A stretch of DNA of 64,000 nucleotides from Chitinivibrionales bacterium. GTDB lineage: Bacteria; Fibrobacterota; Chitinivibrionia; Chitinivibrionales; FEN-1185. The notes beneath the pieces were generated by a model. That model ran no database searches and was not told where the DNA came from. It was given only the letters and a program-made list of their open reading frames with translations. Positions 8,612 through 16,856 of this stretch are shown here, piece by piece. Each line of letters starts with the position of its first letter. The stretch's first letter is position 1. The stretch lies in contig DATJAL010000031.1 of assembly GCA_035516255.1 (NCBI GenBank), positions 124,001-188,000 of the forward strand. Reading direction: 5' to 3'. A program made the position numbers and the translations under genes.

Positions 8612-8652
8612 CCCGGTTGCAGGGGCGAAAAATTCATCGCCCCACAACCGGG
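8612..8652. terminator. REP-like palindrome / probable bidirectional terminator
   Basis: Strong interrupted stem: CCCGGTTG (8612-8619) plus GGGGCGA (8622-8628) pair with TCGCCCC (8637-8643) plus CAACCGGG (8645-8652), with an eight-base loop. It lies between the ends of two convergent genes, so it can end transcription from both sides, although the U-tract is weak. The GGGGCGA...TCGCCCC core is a widespread intergenic palindrome, so it may equally be a mobile REP-type repeat. Confidence 0.7.
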
Positions 8653-8664
8653 GGAACGCCCAAT

Positions 8665-10080
8665 TTACTTATTAGAATTTATCAAATCTTCCGCGATACT
8701 CCTCGCCGCCGCCTTTCCCGCACCCATTGCCAAGATAACCGTTGCCGCGCCGGTCACGATGTCGCCGCCGGCATAGACGAACTTCTTGGAAGTGCGGCCG
8801 TCTGCCTCGTTCGCTTCAATGCCGCCCCATTTGGAGCGTTTGATGTCGGGCGCGGTTTCGGGAATGAGCGGGTTGGGGCTGTTGCCGATCGCGATGACCG
8901 CGACGTCGCAGGCAATATCGAACTCGCTGCCCCTGACCGGCATCGGCCTGCGCCGTCCCGATTCGTCGGGCACGCCGAGTTCCATGCGCAGGCAGCGCAT
9001 GCCCTTGACAAATCCCTGTTCGTCCGCGAGCACGGCAACGGGGTTCGTGAGCAGTTGAAAAATGATGCCTTCTTCCTTTGCGTGATGGATTTCGGCGGCG
9101 CGGGCCGGCATTTCGGTTTCGGTGCGGCGGTACACGATGGTCGAGGTTTCGGCACCGAGCCGAAGCGCGGTGCGCGCCGCGTCCATGGCGACGTTGCCGC
9201 CGCCCACGGTCACCACGTGCCTGCCGCGGATGATGGGCGTGTCCGCGTCGTCCTTGTACGCCCTCATGAGGTTGTTCCGCGTGAGGTATTCGTTGGCCGC
9301 ATATACGCCGATGCTGTTTTCCCCGGGAATGTGCATGAAGGAGGGGAGGCCGGCGCCGGAGCCGATGAATATTGCGCTAAAGCCCTCTTCGTTCATGAGG
9401 CCGTCGATGGTGGCGGTCCTGCCCACGATGAAGTTCCGTTCGAGCTTCACGCCCATTTTTTCAAGATAGCTGATTTCTTTTCTGACAATCTCCTTGGGCA
9501 GTCTGAACTCGGGGATGCCGTACACGAGCACGCCGCCGGGCTCGTGAAACGCCTCGAAAATGGTGACGTCGAATCCCTCTTTGACAAGCTCGCCCGCCGT
9601 GGTGAGCCCCGCGGGACCCGAACCCACGACCCCGACCTTTTTTCCGTTTTTCGGCTTTAGGGCGGGCATGACGAACGTGCCTTGCGCCATTTCGTAGTCG
9701 GCAACAAAACGCTCGAGGTTGCCGACAGCTATGGGCGAGCCTTTCGTTCCGAGCGTGCATTTGATTTCGCACTGGGTCTCCTGCGGGCATACCCTGCCGC
9801 AGATGGCGGGCAGCGAATTTGTTTCCTTGATCTTGCGCGCAGCTTCCAGAAATTTGCCCTCTGCTACGAGCTTGATGAATTCCGGGATTTTCACGCTGAC
9901 CGGGCACCCTTCCACGCACGGGGGCTTTTTGCACTGGAGGCAGCGCTTTGCCTCGGTCATCGCCTCGGCCTCGGTATAGCCGAACGGCACTTCGTTGAAA
10001 TTCTTGACGCGGGCCTTCGGGTCCTGTTCCTTCATGGCCGTGCGCGTCGCGCGGGGAAATGATTTGTTTTTTGCTGTCAT
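8665..10080 (-). CDS. nfnB: NfnB/GltA-type NADPH-binding flavoprotein
   Basis: A 471-residue glutamate-synthase-small-subunit-like flavoprotein, the large subunit of NADH-dependent reduced ferredoxin:NADP oxidoreductase (also annotated GltA or sulfide dehydrogenase alpha). Seen: N-terminal Fe-S cysteines (CLQCKKPPCVEGCPV and CGRVCPQETQCEIKC), an FAD-binding motif VGVVGSGPAGLTTAGEL, and a second nucleotide fold HVVTVGGGNVAMDAARTALRLG. The ATG overlaps the stop of nfnA by four bases (ATGA), so the two are made together. NfnAB bifurcates electrons between NADPH, NAD and ferredoxin. Next to nitrogen-assimilation genes it is well placed to supply NADPH for GOGAT. A true GltA role is the main alternative. 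Confidence 0.92.
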   Translation of the reverse strand: MTAKNKSFPRATRTAMKEQDPKARVKNFNEVPFGYTEAEAMTEAKRCLQCKKPPCVEGCPVSVKIPEFIKLVAEGKFLEAARKIKETNSLPAICGRVCPQETQCEIKCTLGTKGSPIAVGNLERFVADYEMAQGTFVMPALKPKNGKKVGVVGSGPAGLTTAGELVKEGFDVTIFEAFHEPGGVLVYGIPEFRLPKEIVRKEISYLEKMGVKLERNFIVGRTATIDGLMNEEGFSAIFIGSGAGLPSFMHIPGENSIGVYAANEYLTRNNLMRAYKDDADTPIIRGRHVVTVGGGNVAMDAARTALRLGAETSTIVYRRTETEMPARAAEIHHAKEEGIIFQLLTNPVAVLADEQGFVKGMRCLRMELGVPDESGRRRPMPVRGSEFDIACDVAVIAIGNSPNPLIPETAPDIKRSKWGGIEANEADGRTSKKFVYAGGDIVTGAATVILAMGAGKAAARSIAEDLINSNK

Positions 10081-10919
10081 GCTGGCCTGCCTGTGATGAT
10101 GCAGTTGTGCCGTTCCATGGCGTTTTTCTCGAACATGCGGTAGCCGTTGAGGCGCTTCATCATCTCGTCCCAGTCTATTTTCGACGCGTCGAATTCCGGT
10201 CCGTCAACGCAGGCGAACTTGGTGACGCCGCCCACGGTGACGCGGCACCCGCCGCACATGCCCGTGCCGTCGATCATGATCGGGTTGAGCGACACATAGG
10301 TCTTTATGCCCGCGGCCACCGTGACCGCCGAGGTGACTCTCATCATGATCGCCGGGCCGATCACCACGCTGAAATCGAATTTCTCGCCGTCGGCGAGCAG
10401 CTTTTTGACCACGTCGGCGGCAAAACCCCTTATGCCCTTTGTCCCGTCGTCAGTGGTGATGATCAATGTGTCCGCCTGCTGCTTCATTTCGCTCTCCAAC
10501 AACAGTAGATTCGCGCTGCGCGCGCCCAATATTGCGATGATGTCGTTGCCCGCCTCCTTGAGCGCGGTCACGATGGGGAAGAGCGGGGCAATGCCGACGC
10601 CGCCGCCGATGCATAGGCACCTGCCGTAATTTTCGATGTGCGTGGGCCTGCCGAGCGGTCCGGCAAGGTCGATGATCTCGTCGCCTTCGCGGAGAATGGA
10701 GAGTATCTTTGTCGATTTTCCCACCACCTGGAAAATGATTTCGATCCAGCCTTCCCGGCCGTCTGCGTTCGCGATCGTGAGCGGCACGCGCTCTCCCTCG
10801 GTGGTCGCGCGCAGGATGATGAACTGGCCCGCCCGCCGCATCCTGGCGATGCGCGGCGCGTCAACCCGGTAGCGATACACGAGATCGGACAGCTGCTCTT
10901 TCTTCAGGATTTTCGGCAT
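10077..10919 (-). CDS. nfnA: NfnA ferredoxin-NADP reductase-like subunit
   Basis: A 280-residue ferredoxin-NADP(+) reductase-fold subunit (NfnA / sulfide dehydrogenase beta). Features in order: FAD domain (RAGQFIILRATTEGERVPLTI), LAGPLGRPTHIENYGRCLCIGGGVG bridging to the NAD-binding fold, IGPAIMMRVTS, and a C-terminal 2Fe-2S motif (GTGMCGGCRVTV then FACVDGPEFD). It heads the nfnAB pair, with nfnB overlapping by four bases. The pair together is diagnostic for the bifurcating transhydrogenase. I found no sigma-54 site upstream, so it is probably not under the same control as the nitrogen genes nearby. Confidence 0.92.
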   Translation of the reverse strand: MPKILKKEQLSDLVYRYRVDAPRIARMRRAGQFIILRATTEGERVPLTIANADGREGWIEIIFQVVGKSTKILSILREGDEIIDLAGPLGRPTHIENYGRCLCIGGGVGIAPLFPIVTALKEAGNDIIAILGARSANLLLLESEMKQQADTLIITTDDGTKGIRGFAADVVKKLLADGEKFDFSVVIGPAIMMRVTSAVTVAAGIKTYVSLNPIMIDGTGMCGGCRVTVGGVTKFACVDGPEFDASKIDWDEMMKRLNGYRMFEKNAMERHNCIITGRPA

Positions 10920-11115
10920 GAGAAGAAATACCTTTCACTATGGGACAAACTATCTATAAATTACGTTGTTTACAGGGACGAAAGGTATGCGGGCGTCATG
11001 GACGGTGTATAATTTCCGGCGCATATAGCAGCTTCGCTGCCGAAGGATGGTGACAGAAATACGCCATTTTTGTTTTCTGGAATGATATTTTTTCGGTTTT
11101 GCCCGGGTTTTGGTT

Positions 11116-11358
11116 CTATTTGGAACTTTGGATGCGCATTTCAATACCCATGTTTTTGCGCTTCATTTCGTTGAGTGTGCCTCTCAATTGTAACGTACAA
11201 GCCTCACAAAGATCAATTTTTCTTGCCCCGGGCGGAAAATAGGGATACAGCTCATAATTGCTTTGTGACAGTTCCAATTTCGGCCCCTTGAAACATTTAA
11301 AGGTGGACGCCTTTCCGTCTGCTTCATGACCGCATACGTCGCATTTCCAAATGTTCAT
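11116..11358 (-). CDS. Small zinc-ribbon-like protein, uncharacterised
   Basis: An 80-residue protein with CxxC at residues 6-9 (WKCDVCGHEADG) and CxxC near 51-54 (DLCEACTLQLRG), followed by a basic helical tail (NEMKRKNMGIEMRIQ). The paired CxxC motifs suggest one structural zinc. It has no signal peptide. I do not recognise a named family. It is AT-richer than nfnAB and stands alone between nfnA and the sigma-54 promoter of amtB1. Its stop-proximal side (10920-11115) shows no terminator. Confidence 0.6.
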   Translation of the reverse strand: MNIWKCDVCGHEADGKASTFKCFKGPKLELSQSNYELYPYFPPGARKIDLCEACTLQLRGTLNEMKRKNMGIEMRIQSSK

Positions 11359-11606
11359 GGATTTTCCTTTTCCTAAAGAGTGCGGGTCAAGGAACCGTCA
11401 TAGCTAAAAATGAACACGATAGCATAAAAGCAAAAAGTAAACCACCTATTGACACAAGGACAGGCCATAGAGGCGGAATCGGACCCGCCCGATTGGTTAA
11501 GTAACATTTCCCGACATTTTCGTATCGTTACAGGGTTTTATCACATTTTTGTCCGACTTTCATGAAATCGATTCCTTATTCCAATAGTACTTCCCGAATT
11601 TCTTAT

Positions 11607-11623
11607 TTGGCACAACGCTTGCA
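11607..11623 (+). promoter_or_regulatory. Sigma-54 promoter for amtB1-glnB
   Basis: TGGCACAACGCTTGC at 11608-11622 matches the -24/-12 consensus with GG and GC exactly ten bases apart. The predicted transcription start is near 11634, about 60 bases before the amtB1 ATG. The rest of the 335-base gap (11359-11606) is AT-rich and should hold the activator's enhancer sites; I cannot name one with confidence. Confidence 0.88.
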
Positions 11624-11693
11624 TTTATCAAACGCAGGAAAAAAAACTCGCTATGTCGCGAGCGGCTTTTCAATAATGTCAAGGAGGCTTCGC

Positions 11694-12926
11694 ATGAATT
11701 CCGCATTGCCGGCCATCAACACCGGAGACACCGCCTGGATGATCGTCGCGACCGCGCTCGTCATGCTCATGACGCTGCCGGGGCTCGCGCTTTTCTACGG
11801 CGGCATCGCAAAAAGAAAGGACACGCTCAACGTCATCGCCATGTCGTTTGTCACGTTCGCCATGGTGAGCGTGCTGTGGATCGTCTATGGATATTCGCTC
11901 GCTTTCGGGACCGACGTGAGCGGCATCATCGGGAATCTGCAACGGTGCATGATGAGCGGCATCAAGGTGGGAACGCTGTCCTCGTATCAGAACACCATTC
12001 CTGAATTCATTTACGTCGTGTTCCAGCTCACCTTCGCCGCCATCACGGTCGCGCTCGCGAGCGGCGCCTATATCGAGCGCATGAAATTTTCCGCGTGGAT
12101 ACTGTTTTCGGTGCTCTGGCTTACGCTCGTGTATTGCCCGGTGGCGCATTGGGTCTGGGGCAACGGGTTTCTGGCCAAACTCGGCGCGCTCGATTTTGCG
12201 GGCGGTACGGTCGTGCACATCAACGCCGGCGTCGCGGCGCTGGTCGGCGCTCTGGTGCTCGGCAGGCGGAGGGAATCGTCTCTCATGCCGAGCAACCTTG
12301 TCTCGACCGTCACCGGCGCGGGACTCCTGTGGTTCGGATGGTTCGGTTTCAACGCGGGGTCGGCTCTGACCGCAAGCGGACTGGCCTGCGCGGCGTTCCT
12401 CAACACCAATACTGCGACGGCGACCGCTGCGGTCGCCTGGATGGTCACCGAGTGGATCTTCCACAAAAAACCCACCGTGCTCGGGCTCGCGTCGGGCGCC
12501 GTGGCGGGGCTCGTTGCGATCACGCCCGCCGCCGGGTTCGTCAACGTGGGCGGCTCGATCATCATCGGGACCCTGGCCGGTGTAGTTCCCTACTTCATGG
12601 TTGCGTTTGTAAAGGCAAGGCTCGGTTACGACGATTCGCTCGACGCCTTCGGCATCCACGGGATCGGCGGCACCCTCGGCGCGCTGTTGACCGGTTTTCT
12701 CGCCGATCCGGCGATCAACGCGGCCGGCAAGGGGTTGTTCTACGGCAACCCGGGCCAGGTAAGGGTCCAGCTCATCGCCATCGGCGTGGTGGTCCTATAC
12801 GACGCGATCGTCACCTTCGGCATCTTCATGCTCATCAAGGCCGTGACCGGCGTGCGCGTGAACGCGGACGACGAAGTGATCGGCATGGACCAGAGCGCCC
12901 ATGGCGAACGCGCGATTGGGTACTGA
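11694..12926 (+). CDS. amtB: Ammonium channel AmtB (first copy)
   Basis: A 410-residue Amt/Rh ammonium transporter with about eleven membrane helices. The pore twin-histidine segments are present (VAHWVWGNGFL and GIHGIGGTLGALL), as is the family motif FAGGTVVHINAGVAALVGAL. Start choice: the ATG at 11694 has AAGGAGG at 11681-11687. The 44-residue longer open frame beginning at 11562 starts upstream of the sigma-54 promoter and cannot be translated from that transcript. glnB follows after 33 bases, the usual amtB-PII pairing in which PII plugs the channel when nitrogen is ample. Confidence 0.95.
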   Translation: MNSALPAINTGDTAWMIVATALVMLMTLPGLALFYGGIAKRKDTLNVIAMSFVTFAMVSVLWIVYGYSLAFGTDVSGIIGNLQRCMMSGIKVGTLSSYQNTIPEFIYVVFQLTFAAITVALASGAYIERMKFSAWILFSVLWLTLVYCPVAHWVWGNGFLAKLGALDFAGGTVVHINAGVAALVGALVLGRRRESSLMPSNLVSTVTGAGLLWFGWFGFNAGSALTASGLACAAFLNTNTATATAAVAWMVTEWIFHKKPTVLGLASGAVAGLVAITPAAGFVNVGGSIIIGTLAGVVPYFMVAFVKARLGYDDSLDAFGIHGIGGTLGALLTGFLADPAINAAGKGLFYGNPGQVRVQLIAIGVVVLYDAIVTFGIFMLIKAVTGVRVNADDEVIGMDQSAHGERAIGY

Positions 12927-12959
12927 AAAAAGAAAACAAAAATCCCACAAGGAGAGTCC

Positions 12960-13304
12960 ATGAAATACGTCATTGCGATCATCCAGCCCGTGAGGCTCGA
13001 GGCGGTGAAAAAAGCATTGAGCGGCATCGAGGTGTTCAGACTTACCGTTTCAAACGTTGAGGGGGTGGGCCGCCAGAAGGGGCACACCGAAATCTACCGC
13101 GGCCACGAATACGAGATAAACTTTGTGGGAAAGGTGAAACTCGAGATCGCGGTGAACGACGAGTTTTTGGAGCCGACCATCCAGGCGATCGCCTCCTCCG
13201 CGCGCAACGGCAAAGGCCAGGTGGGCGACGGCAAGATATTCGTGCTTCCGCTCGAGGATGTGATGAGGATCAGGACCGGCGAACGCGGCAAAGAGGCGAT
13301 ATAA
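12960..13304 (+). CDS. glnB: Nitrogen regulatory protein PII with Tyr51
   Basis: A 114-residue PII signal protein (GlnB/GlnK). It has the T-loop GRQKGHTEIYRGHEYEINF with Tyr46 and Tyr51 both present, and C-terminal GDGKIFVLPLEDVMRIRTGERG. Tyr51 is the uridylylation site in proteobacterial PII, so this copy could be covalently modified, in contrast to the second PII at 15185-15526. PII senses ATP/ADP and 2-oxoglutarate and controls AmtB and nitrogen regulators. It is co-transcribed with amtB1 from the sigma-54 promoter. The name glnB rather than glnK is arbitrary. Confidence 0.95.
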   Translation: MKYVIAIIQPVRLEAVKKALSGIEVFRLTVSNVEGVGRQKGHTEIYRGHEYEINFVGKVKLEIAVNDEFLEPTIQAIASSARNGKGQVGDGKIFVLPLEDVMRIRTGERGKEAI

Positions 13305-13355
13305 CGGCCGGCATATAATAGCATGAAATGACGAGTTGTAAAGAGAGGAAATCAA

Positions 13356-14111
13356 ATGAAAAGGCCATTGCATCTTCTGTTTGGAACAACGCTTCTTATC
13401 TGCGCGATGGATGCGGGCGCCACCTTGTCCACCCTTATCTGGCAGCCGGCAGTCGACATCCAGCCGTTCCTTAATCCGCATTTCGGGTGGGACTCCTATA
13501 TCTCCCTCAAACAGCCGTTCGTTACGACGTTGAACGGCGGTATCACCATGGGCGTGCTTCCGTTTAAACGGATCCAAATGGAAGTCGGGATTGACTACCG
13601 GGATTTAAACGGTAACCATATTTTTCCGTGGTATGCAAATGCCAAACTCGGCTCGCCGGAGGGATCGTTTTTCAAATACCAGCCGGCAATCGTCGCCGGC
13701 GTCTACGATCTGGGGTTCAATTGGAACCAGCACGACAGCCCCACCAATTACGACATCATTTTCGGCCAGCTCGGCGAAACACTGTGGAAGCTGGGCCGGT
13801 TCACGGTGGGCGGATTTTACGGAAACCCAAAGCTTCTCGTGAAAGCAAGCAGTCTTGACGCGAGCGGAACGCCGAAACGGGACAACGTCGGCGTTCTTCT
13901 GGGATGGGACCGGGTGCTATCGGAGCTCACCGGCAAGCTGTGGCTCTGTGCGGAATATCAGGGCACCTACAGCGGCTACGGTGCGTTGAGTTTCGGGTTC
14001 TCCTGGTCTTTTTCGCCGAATGTGAGTGTCATTTATGGCGTTGACTTTTTCAACGACAGCAAAACCTACGCGCCGGCAGGGACGGTGCAGCTGGATATCA
14101 ATTTGTTCTGA
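13356..14111 (+). CDS. Secreted outer-membrane beta-barrel-like protein in the amtB-glnB operon
   Basis: A 251-residue protein with an N-terminal signal peptide (KRPLHLLFGTTLLICAMDAGA) and alternating-residue strands throughout (ITMGVLPFKRIQMEVGIDY, FTVGGFYGNPKLLV, SFGFSWSFSPNVSVIYG). It ends in a terminal aromatic (VQLDINLF), as in outer-membrane barrels. I do not recognise a named family. It starts 51 bases after glnB on the same strand, has AGAGAGG upstream of the ATG, and no terminator is visible between them, so it is probably expressed with amtB1-glnB under nitrogen limitation. A nitrogen-induced porin is a possible role; this is inference from context. Confidence 0.7.
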   Translation: MKRPLHLLFGTTLLICAMDAGATLSTLIWQPAVDIQPFLNPHFGWDSYISLKQPFVTTLNGGITMGVLPFKRIQMEVGIDYRDLNGNHIFPWYANAKLGSPEGSFFKYQPAIVAGVYDLGFNWNQHDSPTNYDIIFGQLGETLWKLGRFTVGGFYGNPKLLVKASSLDASGTPKRDNVGVLLGWDRVLSELTGKLWLCAEYQGTYSGYGALSFGFSWSFSPNVSVIYGVDFFNDSKTYAPAGTVQLDINLF

Positions 14112-14134
14112 CAAAAAAGATAGGGATGATATGA

Positions 14135-14215
14135 TGGTCATTCCCGCGGAAGCGGGGATCCAAGCCTAATTTCTCGGTGGGAAAAAGGTGGACTGCCGCT
14201 TCCGCGGAAGTGACA
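14135..14215. repeat. Inverted-repeat element of the TCATTCCCGCGAAAGCGGG type
   Basis: Two arms face each other. The left, 14137-14162, begins GTCATTCCCGCGGAAGCGGG and runs on to GATCCA. The right, 14189-14213, begins TGGACTGCCGC and ends GGAAGTGAC. Each arm also contains its own short palindrome. Elements with these ends are widespread in bacterial intergenic DNA and behave like REP/MITE repeats. This one separates the convergent outer-membrane protein and amidotransferase genes and may also stop transcription. Confidence 0.8.
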
Positions 14216-14253
14216 GGAAAACGCAATTTTATCAATAAGGGAAACAAATTTAT

Positions 14254-14952
14254 TCAATCAGATTCCGCCGCAAGATCGTCAAGCATCATAGTCATATATT
14301 TTTTTATTTCGGTAAAGCCTTTTTCGTTTCCCAGCATTTTCTCCGGCGTCTGCACATATTTGTCATTTGTCAAATCATCGGGTCCGCTTTTTATCCACGC
14401 CGCCACGTCGTCCCGGGAGACCTCGAGGTGGAACTGCATGCCGATCACCCGCCCGCCGAACACGAACGCCTGGTTCGCGCAGACGTCGCCGGTCGCGGCG
14501 AGCGCCGCGTTTTTCGGGATGTCAAAGGTTTCCCCGTGCCATTGATACGCGATGAGACGATCAGGGAATCTTGACAGCGCCTTGATTGACCGCCCTGTTT
14601 TTGTCAATTTCAATTCGTACCAGCCGATTTCCTTGTATCTGTTTTTACTGACCTTGGCCCCGAGCGCGTTTGCCATGAGCTGGGATCCAAGACAAAACCC
14701 GAGAACGGTCTTCCCGGCATCAATTGCGGATTTGATAAACCGCTTTTCATCCTTGAGCCACGGGAAGACGTTTTCATCGTTGACGCTCATGGGGCCGCCC
14801 ATGATCACGAGCCAGTCTATTTCGTCAAGCTTGGGGAGTGCTTTGCCGTCGAAAAAGGATGTTTTCGTGATTGGACAATCGCGTTTTCTCGCCCATTCCT
14901 CGATGGTGCCGGGGCCTTCCTGCGGAGCATGTTGGAAATAATGAAGCCTCAT
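14254..14952 (-). CDS. Class I glutamine amidotransferase (GMP-synthase-like)
   Basis: A 232-residue stand-alone class I GATase domain. The nucleophile elbow GFCLGSQLMA carries the catalytic Cys, and MQFHLEVS supplies the His/Glu pair. DWLVIMGGPMSVNDE and QWHGETFDIP are typical of the GMP synthase-like/GATase1 subfamily. It has no fused synthetase domain, and the acceptor substrate is unknown. It lies between the two amt-PII operons on the minus strand, but is not clearly co-transcribed with glnK since it is separated from it by a repeat and by about 230 bases. Such proteins are also annotated as amidotransferases acting in glutamine degradation. Confidence 0.85.
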   Translation of the reverse strand: MRLHYFQHAPQEGPGTIEEWARKRDCPITKTSFFDGKALPKLDEIDWLVIMGGPMSVNDENVFPWLKDEKRFIKSAIDAGKTVLGFCLGSQLMANALGAKVSKNRYKEIGWYELKLTKTGRSIKALSRFPDRLIAYQWHGETFDIPKNAALAATGDVCANQAFVFGGRVIGMQFHLEVSRDDVAAWIKSGPDDLTNDKYVQTPEKMLGNEKGFTEIKKYMTMMLDDLAAESD

Positions 14953-15146
14953 TGATTTCTTTTAGGTGATTTTTTTAGTGAAATAGTTATTGAACTGTCA
15001 GACACCGCTGAAGGGGTTATGCATGACGGAAAACGCCGGATTGACCTATGAATCAAACAATCGCAATAAGTAAAAGGCCGGTCCTCATTACAAATCAACC
15101 GTTGATTCCTGTCCGGTTCCGGGCGTTTTATCTTTTTGATTATGGC

Positions 15147-15175
15147 TTTCTCTGTGTCCTCCGTGTCTCCGTGGC
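15147..15175. repeat. Single arm of a CTCCGTGTCTCCGTGG-type repeat
   Basis: The segment CTCTGTGTCC followed by TCCGTGTCTCCGTGG matches the arm of another widespread intergenic palindromic element, whose two-armed relative lies at 33656-33710. No matching opposite arm is seen nearby, so this appears to be a solo or decayed copy. The surrounding gap 14953-15184 shows nothing else. Confidence 0.6.
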
Positions 15176-15184
15176 AATCTTTTT

Positions 15185-15526
15185 TTACCCTATCGCCACC
15201 GACCCCGTTTCCCCGGTCCTGATGCGGTGAACCTCGCCGAGGTCAAGCACGAATATCTTGCCATCGCCAAGATCGCCGGTGCGCGCGCCTTTCATGATGG
15301 CCTCGACCGTGGGCGTCACGAAATCTTCATTTACCGCGATGTCGAGCCGCACTTTTCTCAACAGGTTTCCCATCTCCTTCACGCCGCGGTACACCTCGGT
15401 GATGCCCTTCTGGCGGCCGTGGCCCATGCATTCGCTCACCGTCACCAGGTTTACTTCTCTCTTGTAAAGTTCATCGAGAACCGGCTCCAGCCGGTGCGGC
15501 TGGATTATCGCAACGATCATTTTCAT
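15185..15526 (-). CDS. glnK: Nitrogen regulatory protein PII lacking Tyr51
   Basis: A 113-residue PII protein. The fold is clear (MKMIVAIIQPHRLEPVLDEL at the start, GDGKIFVLDLGEVHRIRTGETG at the end), but the T-loop reads GRQKGITEVYRGVKEMGNLL. Position 51 is Glu instead of Tyr and the loop is hydrophobic at its tip, so classical uridylylation is not possible. It starts at 15526 with CAGGAG six bases upstream, only 17 bases after amtB2, and probably regulates that channel by direct 2-oxoglutarate/ATP-dependent binding. Tyr46 remains. Confidence 0.94.
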   Translation of the reverse strand: MKMIVAIIQPHRLEPVLDELYKREVNLVTVSECMGHGRQKGITEVYRGVKEMGNLLRKVRLDIAVNEDFVTPTVEAIMKGARTGDLGDGKIFVLDLGEVHRIRTGETGSVAIG

Positions 15527-15543
15527 GGTTTTTCTCCTGTTTG

Positions 15544-16782
15544 TTACTGGAGCACCGTGTAAGCGGCCTCATGGTGCTGGGAGAGATCAAGCCCGATCTC
15601 CTCGTCTTTTTGGGTGACGCGCACTTTCATCACCAGATCGATGATTTTATATATGACAAGGGTGCCGACAATCGAATATCCCGCCGTGACCCCCACGGCA
15701 AGGCTCTGGACAAGGAACAGCTTCGGGTTCCCGTAAAAAAGGCCGTTTGCTCCCGCCGGATTGACCGCGGCGCTTGCAAAAAGCCCTGTGGCCAGAACGC
15801 CGATAATTCCTCCCACGCCGTGGACGCCGAACGCGTCAAGCGAATCGTCGAGATGGAGTTTCGGCTTGAATTCGCTCACAAAAATAAAGCACAGCACCCC
15901 TGCAACAATGCCGATGATGATGGCCGAAGCCGGCGTAACGAATCCCGAAGCGGGGGTGACCGTTGCCAGGCCGGCCACCGAGCCCGTGATGGCGCCGAAA
16001 AGCGTTGGTTTACCGTTGCGAATCCATTCCAGCAGCGCCCACATGATGCCGCCGGCCGCGGCGGCACAATGCGTCGCGACGAACGCGCTTACCGCGAGAC
16101 CGTTGGCGGCGAGTGCGCTGCCGGCATTGAACCCGAACCATCCGAACCACAGGAGCCCGGCGCCGAGCACCGCGAACGGCAGGTTGTGCGGCTGCACCGG
16201 CCGGTGGTCAAATCCTTTCCGTTTTCCTATGATGAGCGCGGTGACAAGCGCTGCAATGCCCGCATTGATGTGCACCACGGTGCCGCCGGCGAAATCAAGG
16301 ACGCCCATTTTCTTGAGCCACCCGCCGGTTCCCCAGACCCAGTGGCAGATGGGATCGTACACCAGCGTGGCCCAGAGAAGCACGAAAATCAGGAACGCGG
16401 AGAATTTCATGCGCTCGGCGAACGCTCCGATGATGAGCGCCGGCGTGATCACCGCGAACATCGCCTGGAAAATCATGAACGCCGAATGGGGGATCGTCGC
16501 GGCATAGTCGGGCATCGGAGCGCTCCCCACGCCGTGCAGTCCCGCCCAGGCAAAACCGCCCCAGAACCCGTTGCCGGGCGCGAACGAGAAGCTGTACCCG
16601 AATAATACCCATTGTAAAGAAATAACGCAGAGAACGATGAAACACTGCATCAGGATGCCGAGGATGTTCTTTTTCCGCACGAGCCCCCCGTAGAAAAAGG
16701 CAAGGCCGGGCGTCATGAGCATGACAAGCGCCGCGCTTATCAGCACAAACGCGGTGTCGCCTGAATTAACGGCTGTATTCAT
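15544..16782 (-). CDS. amtB: Ammonium channel AmtB (second copy)
   Basis: A 412-residue Amt transporter with about eleven membrane helices. The twin-histidine elements are ICHWVWGTGGWL and GVHGVGGIIGVLATG, and FAGGTVVHINAGIAALVTAL is conserved. The ATG at 16782 has GGAGC seven bases upstream. It is distinct from the first copy (different N-terminus and a long C-terminal segment ending DEEIGLDLSQHHEAAYTVLQ), so it is not a recent duplication. It leads the amtB2-glnK pair from its own sigma-54 promoter. Confidence 0.95.
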   Translation of the reverse strand: MNTAVNSGDTAFVLISAALVMLMTPGLAFFYGGLVRKKNILGILMQCFIVLCVISLQWVLFGYSFSFAPGNGFWGGFAWAGLHGVGSAPMPDYAATIPHSAFMIFQAMFAVITPALIIGAFAERMKFSAFLIFVLLWATLVYDPICHWVWGTGGWLKKMGVLDFAGGTVVHINAGIAALVTALIIGKRKGFDHRPVQPHNLPFAVLGAGLLWFGWFGFNAGSALAANGLAVSAFVATHCAAAAGGIMWALLEWIRNGKPTLFGAITGSVAGLATVTPASGFVTPASAIIIGIVAGVLCFIFVSEFKPKLHLDDSLDAFGVHGVGGIIGVLATGLFASAAVNPAGANGLFYGNPKLFLVQSLAVGVTAGYSIVGTLVIYKIIDLVMKVRVTQKDEEIGLDLSQHHEAAYTVLQ

Positions 16783-16841
16783 TATGGTAGCTCCATTGGT
16801 TAGAATTGGAAATAATTGTTACCGTTGTGCGCTACAATGAC

Positions 16842-16856
16842 GCAACATGCATGCCA
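16842..16856 (-). promoter_or_regulatory. Sigma-54 promoter for amtB2-glnK
   Basis: On the minus strand the sequence reads TGGCATGCATGTTGC, a match to the -24/-12 consensus with GG-N10-GC. The start of transcription would be near 16830, giving a leader of about 48 bases. Just upstream (16869-16886 on the plus strand) is a direct repeat GCCGGAA-N4-GCCGGAA, a candidate activator-binding site. A 73-residue open frame over this region (16806-17027) is judged spurious. Confidence 0.88.

Noticed and set aside
8617-9660. 347-codon plus-strand open frame opposite nfnB
   Set aside because: It is antisense to a clear nfnB and starts inside the REP-like palindrome; no ribosome-binding site or motif supports it.
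11562-11693. N-terminal extension of amtB1
   Set aside because: The extension begins upstream of the sigma-54 promoter at 11607-11623, has no ribosome-binding site and no homology to Amt N-termini; the ATG at 11694 has AAGGAGG.
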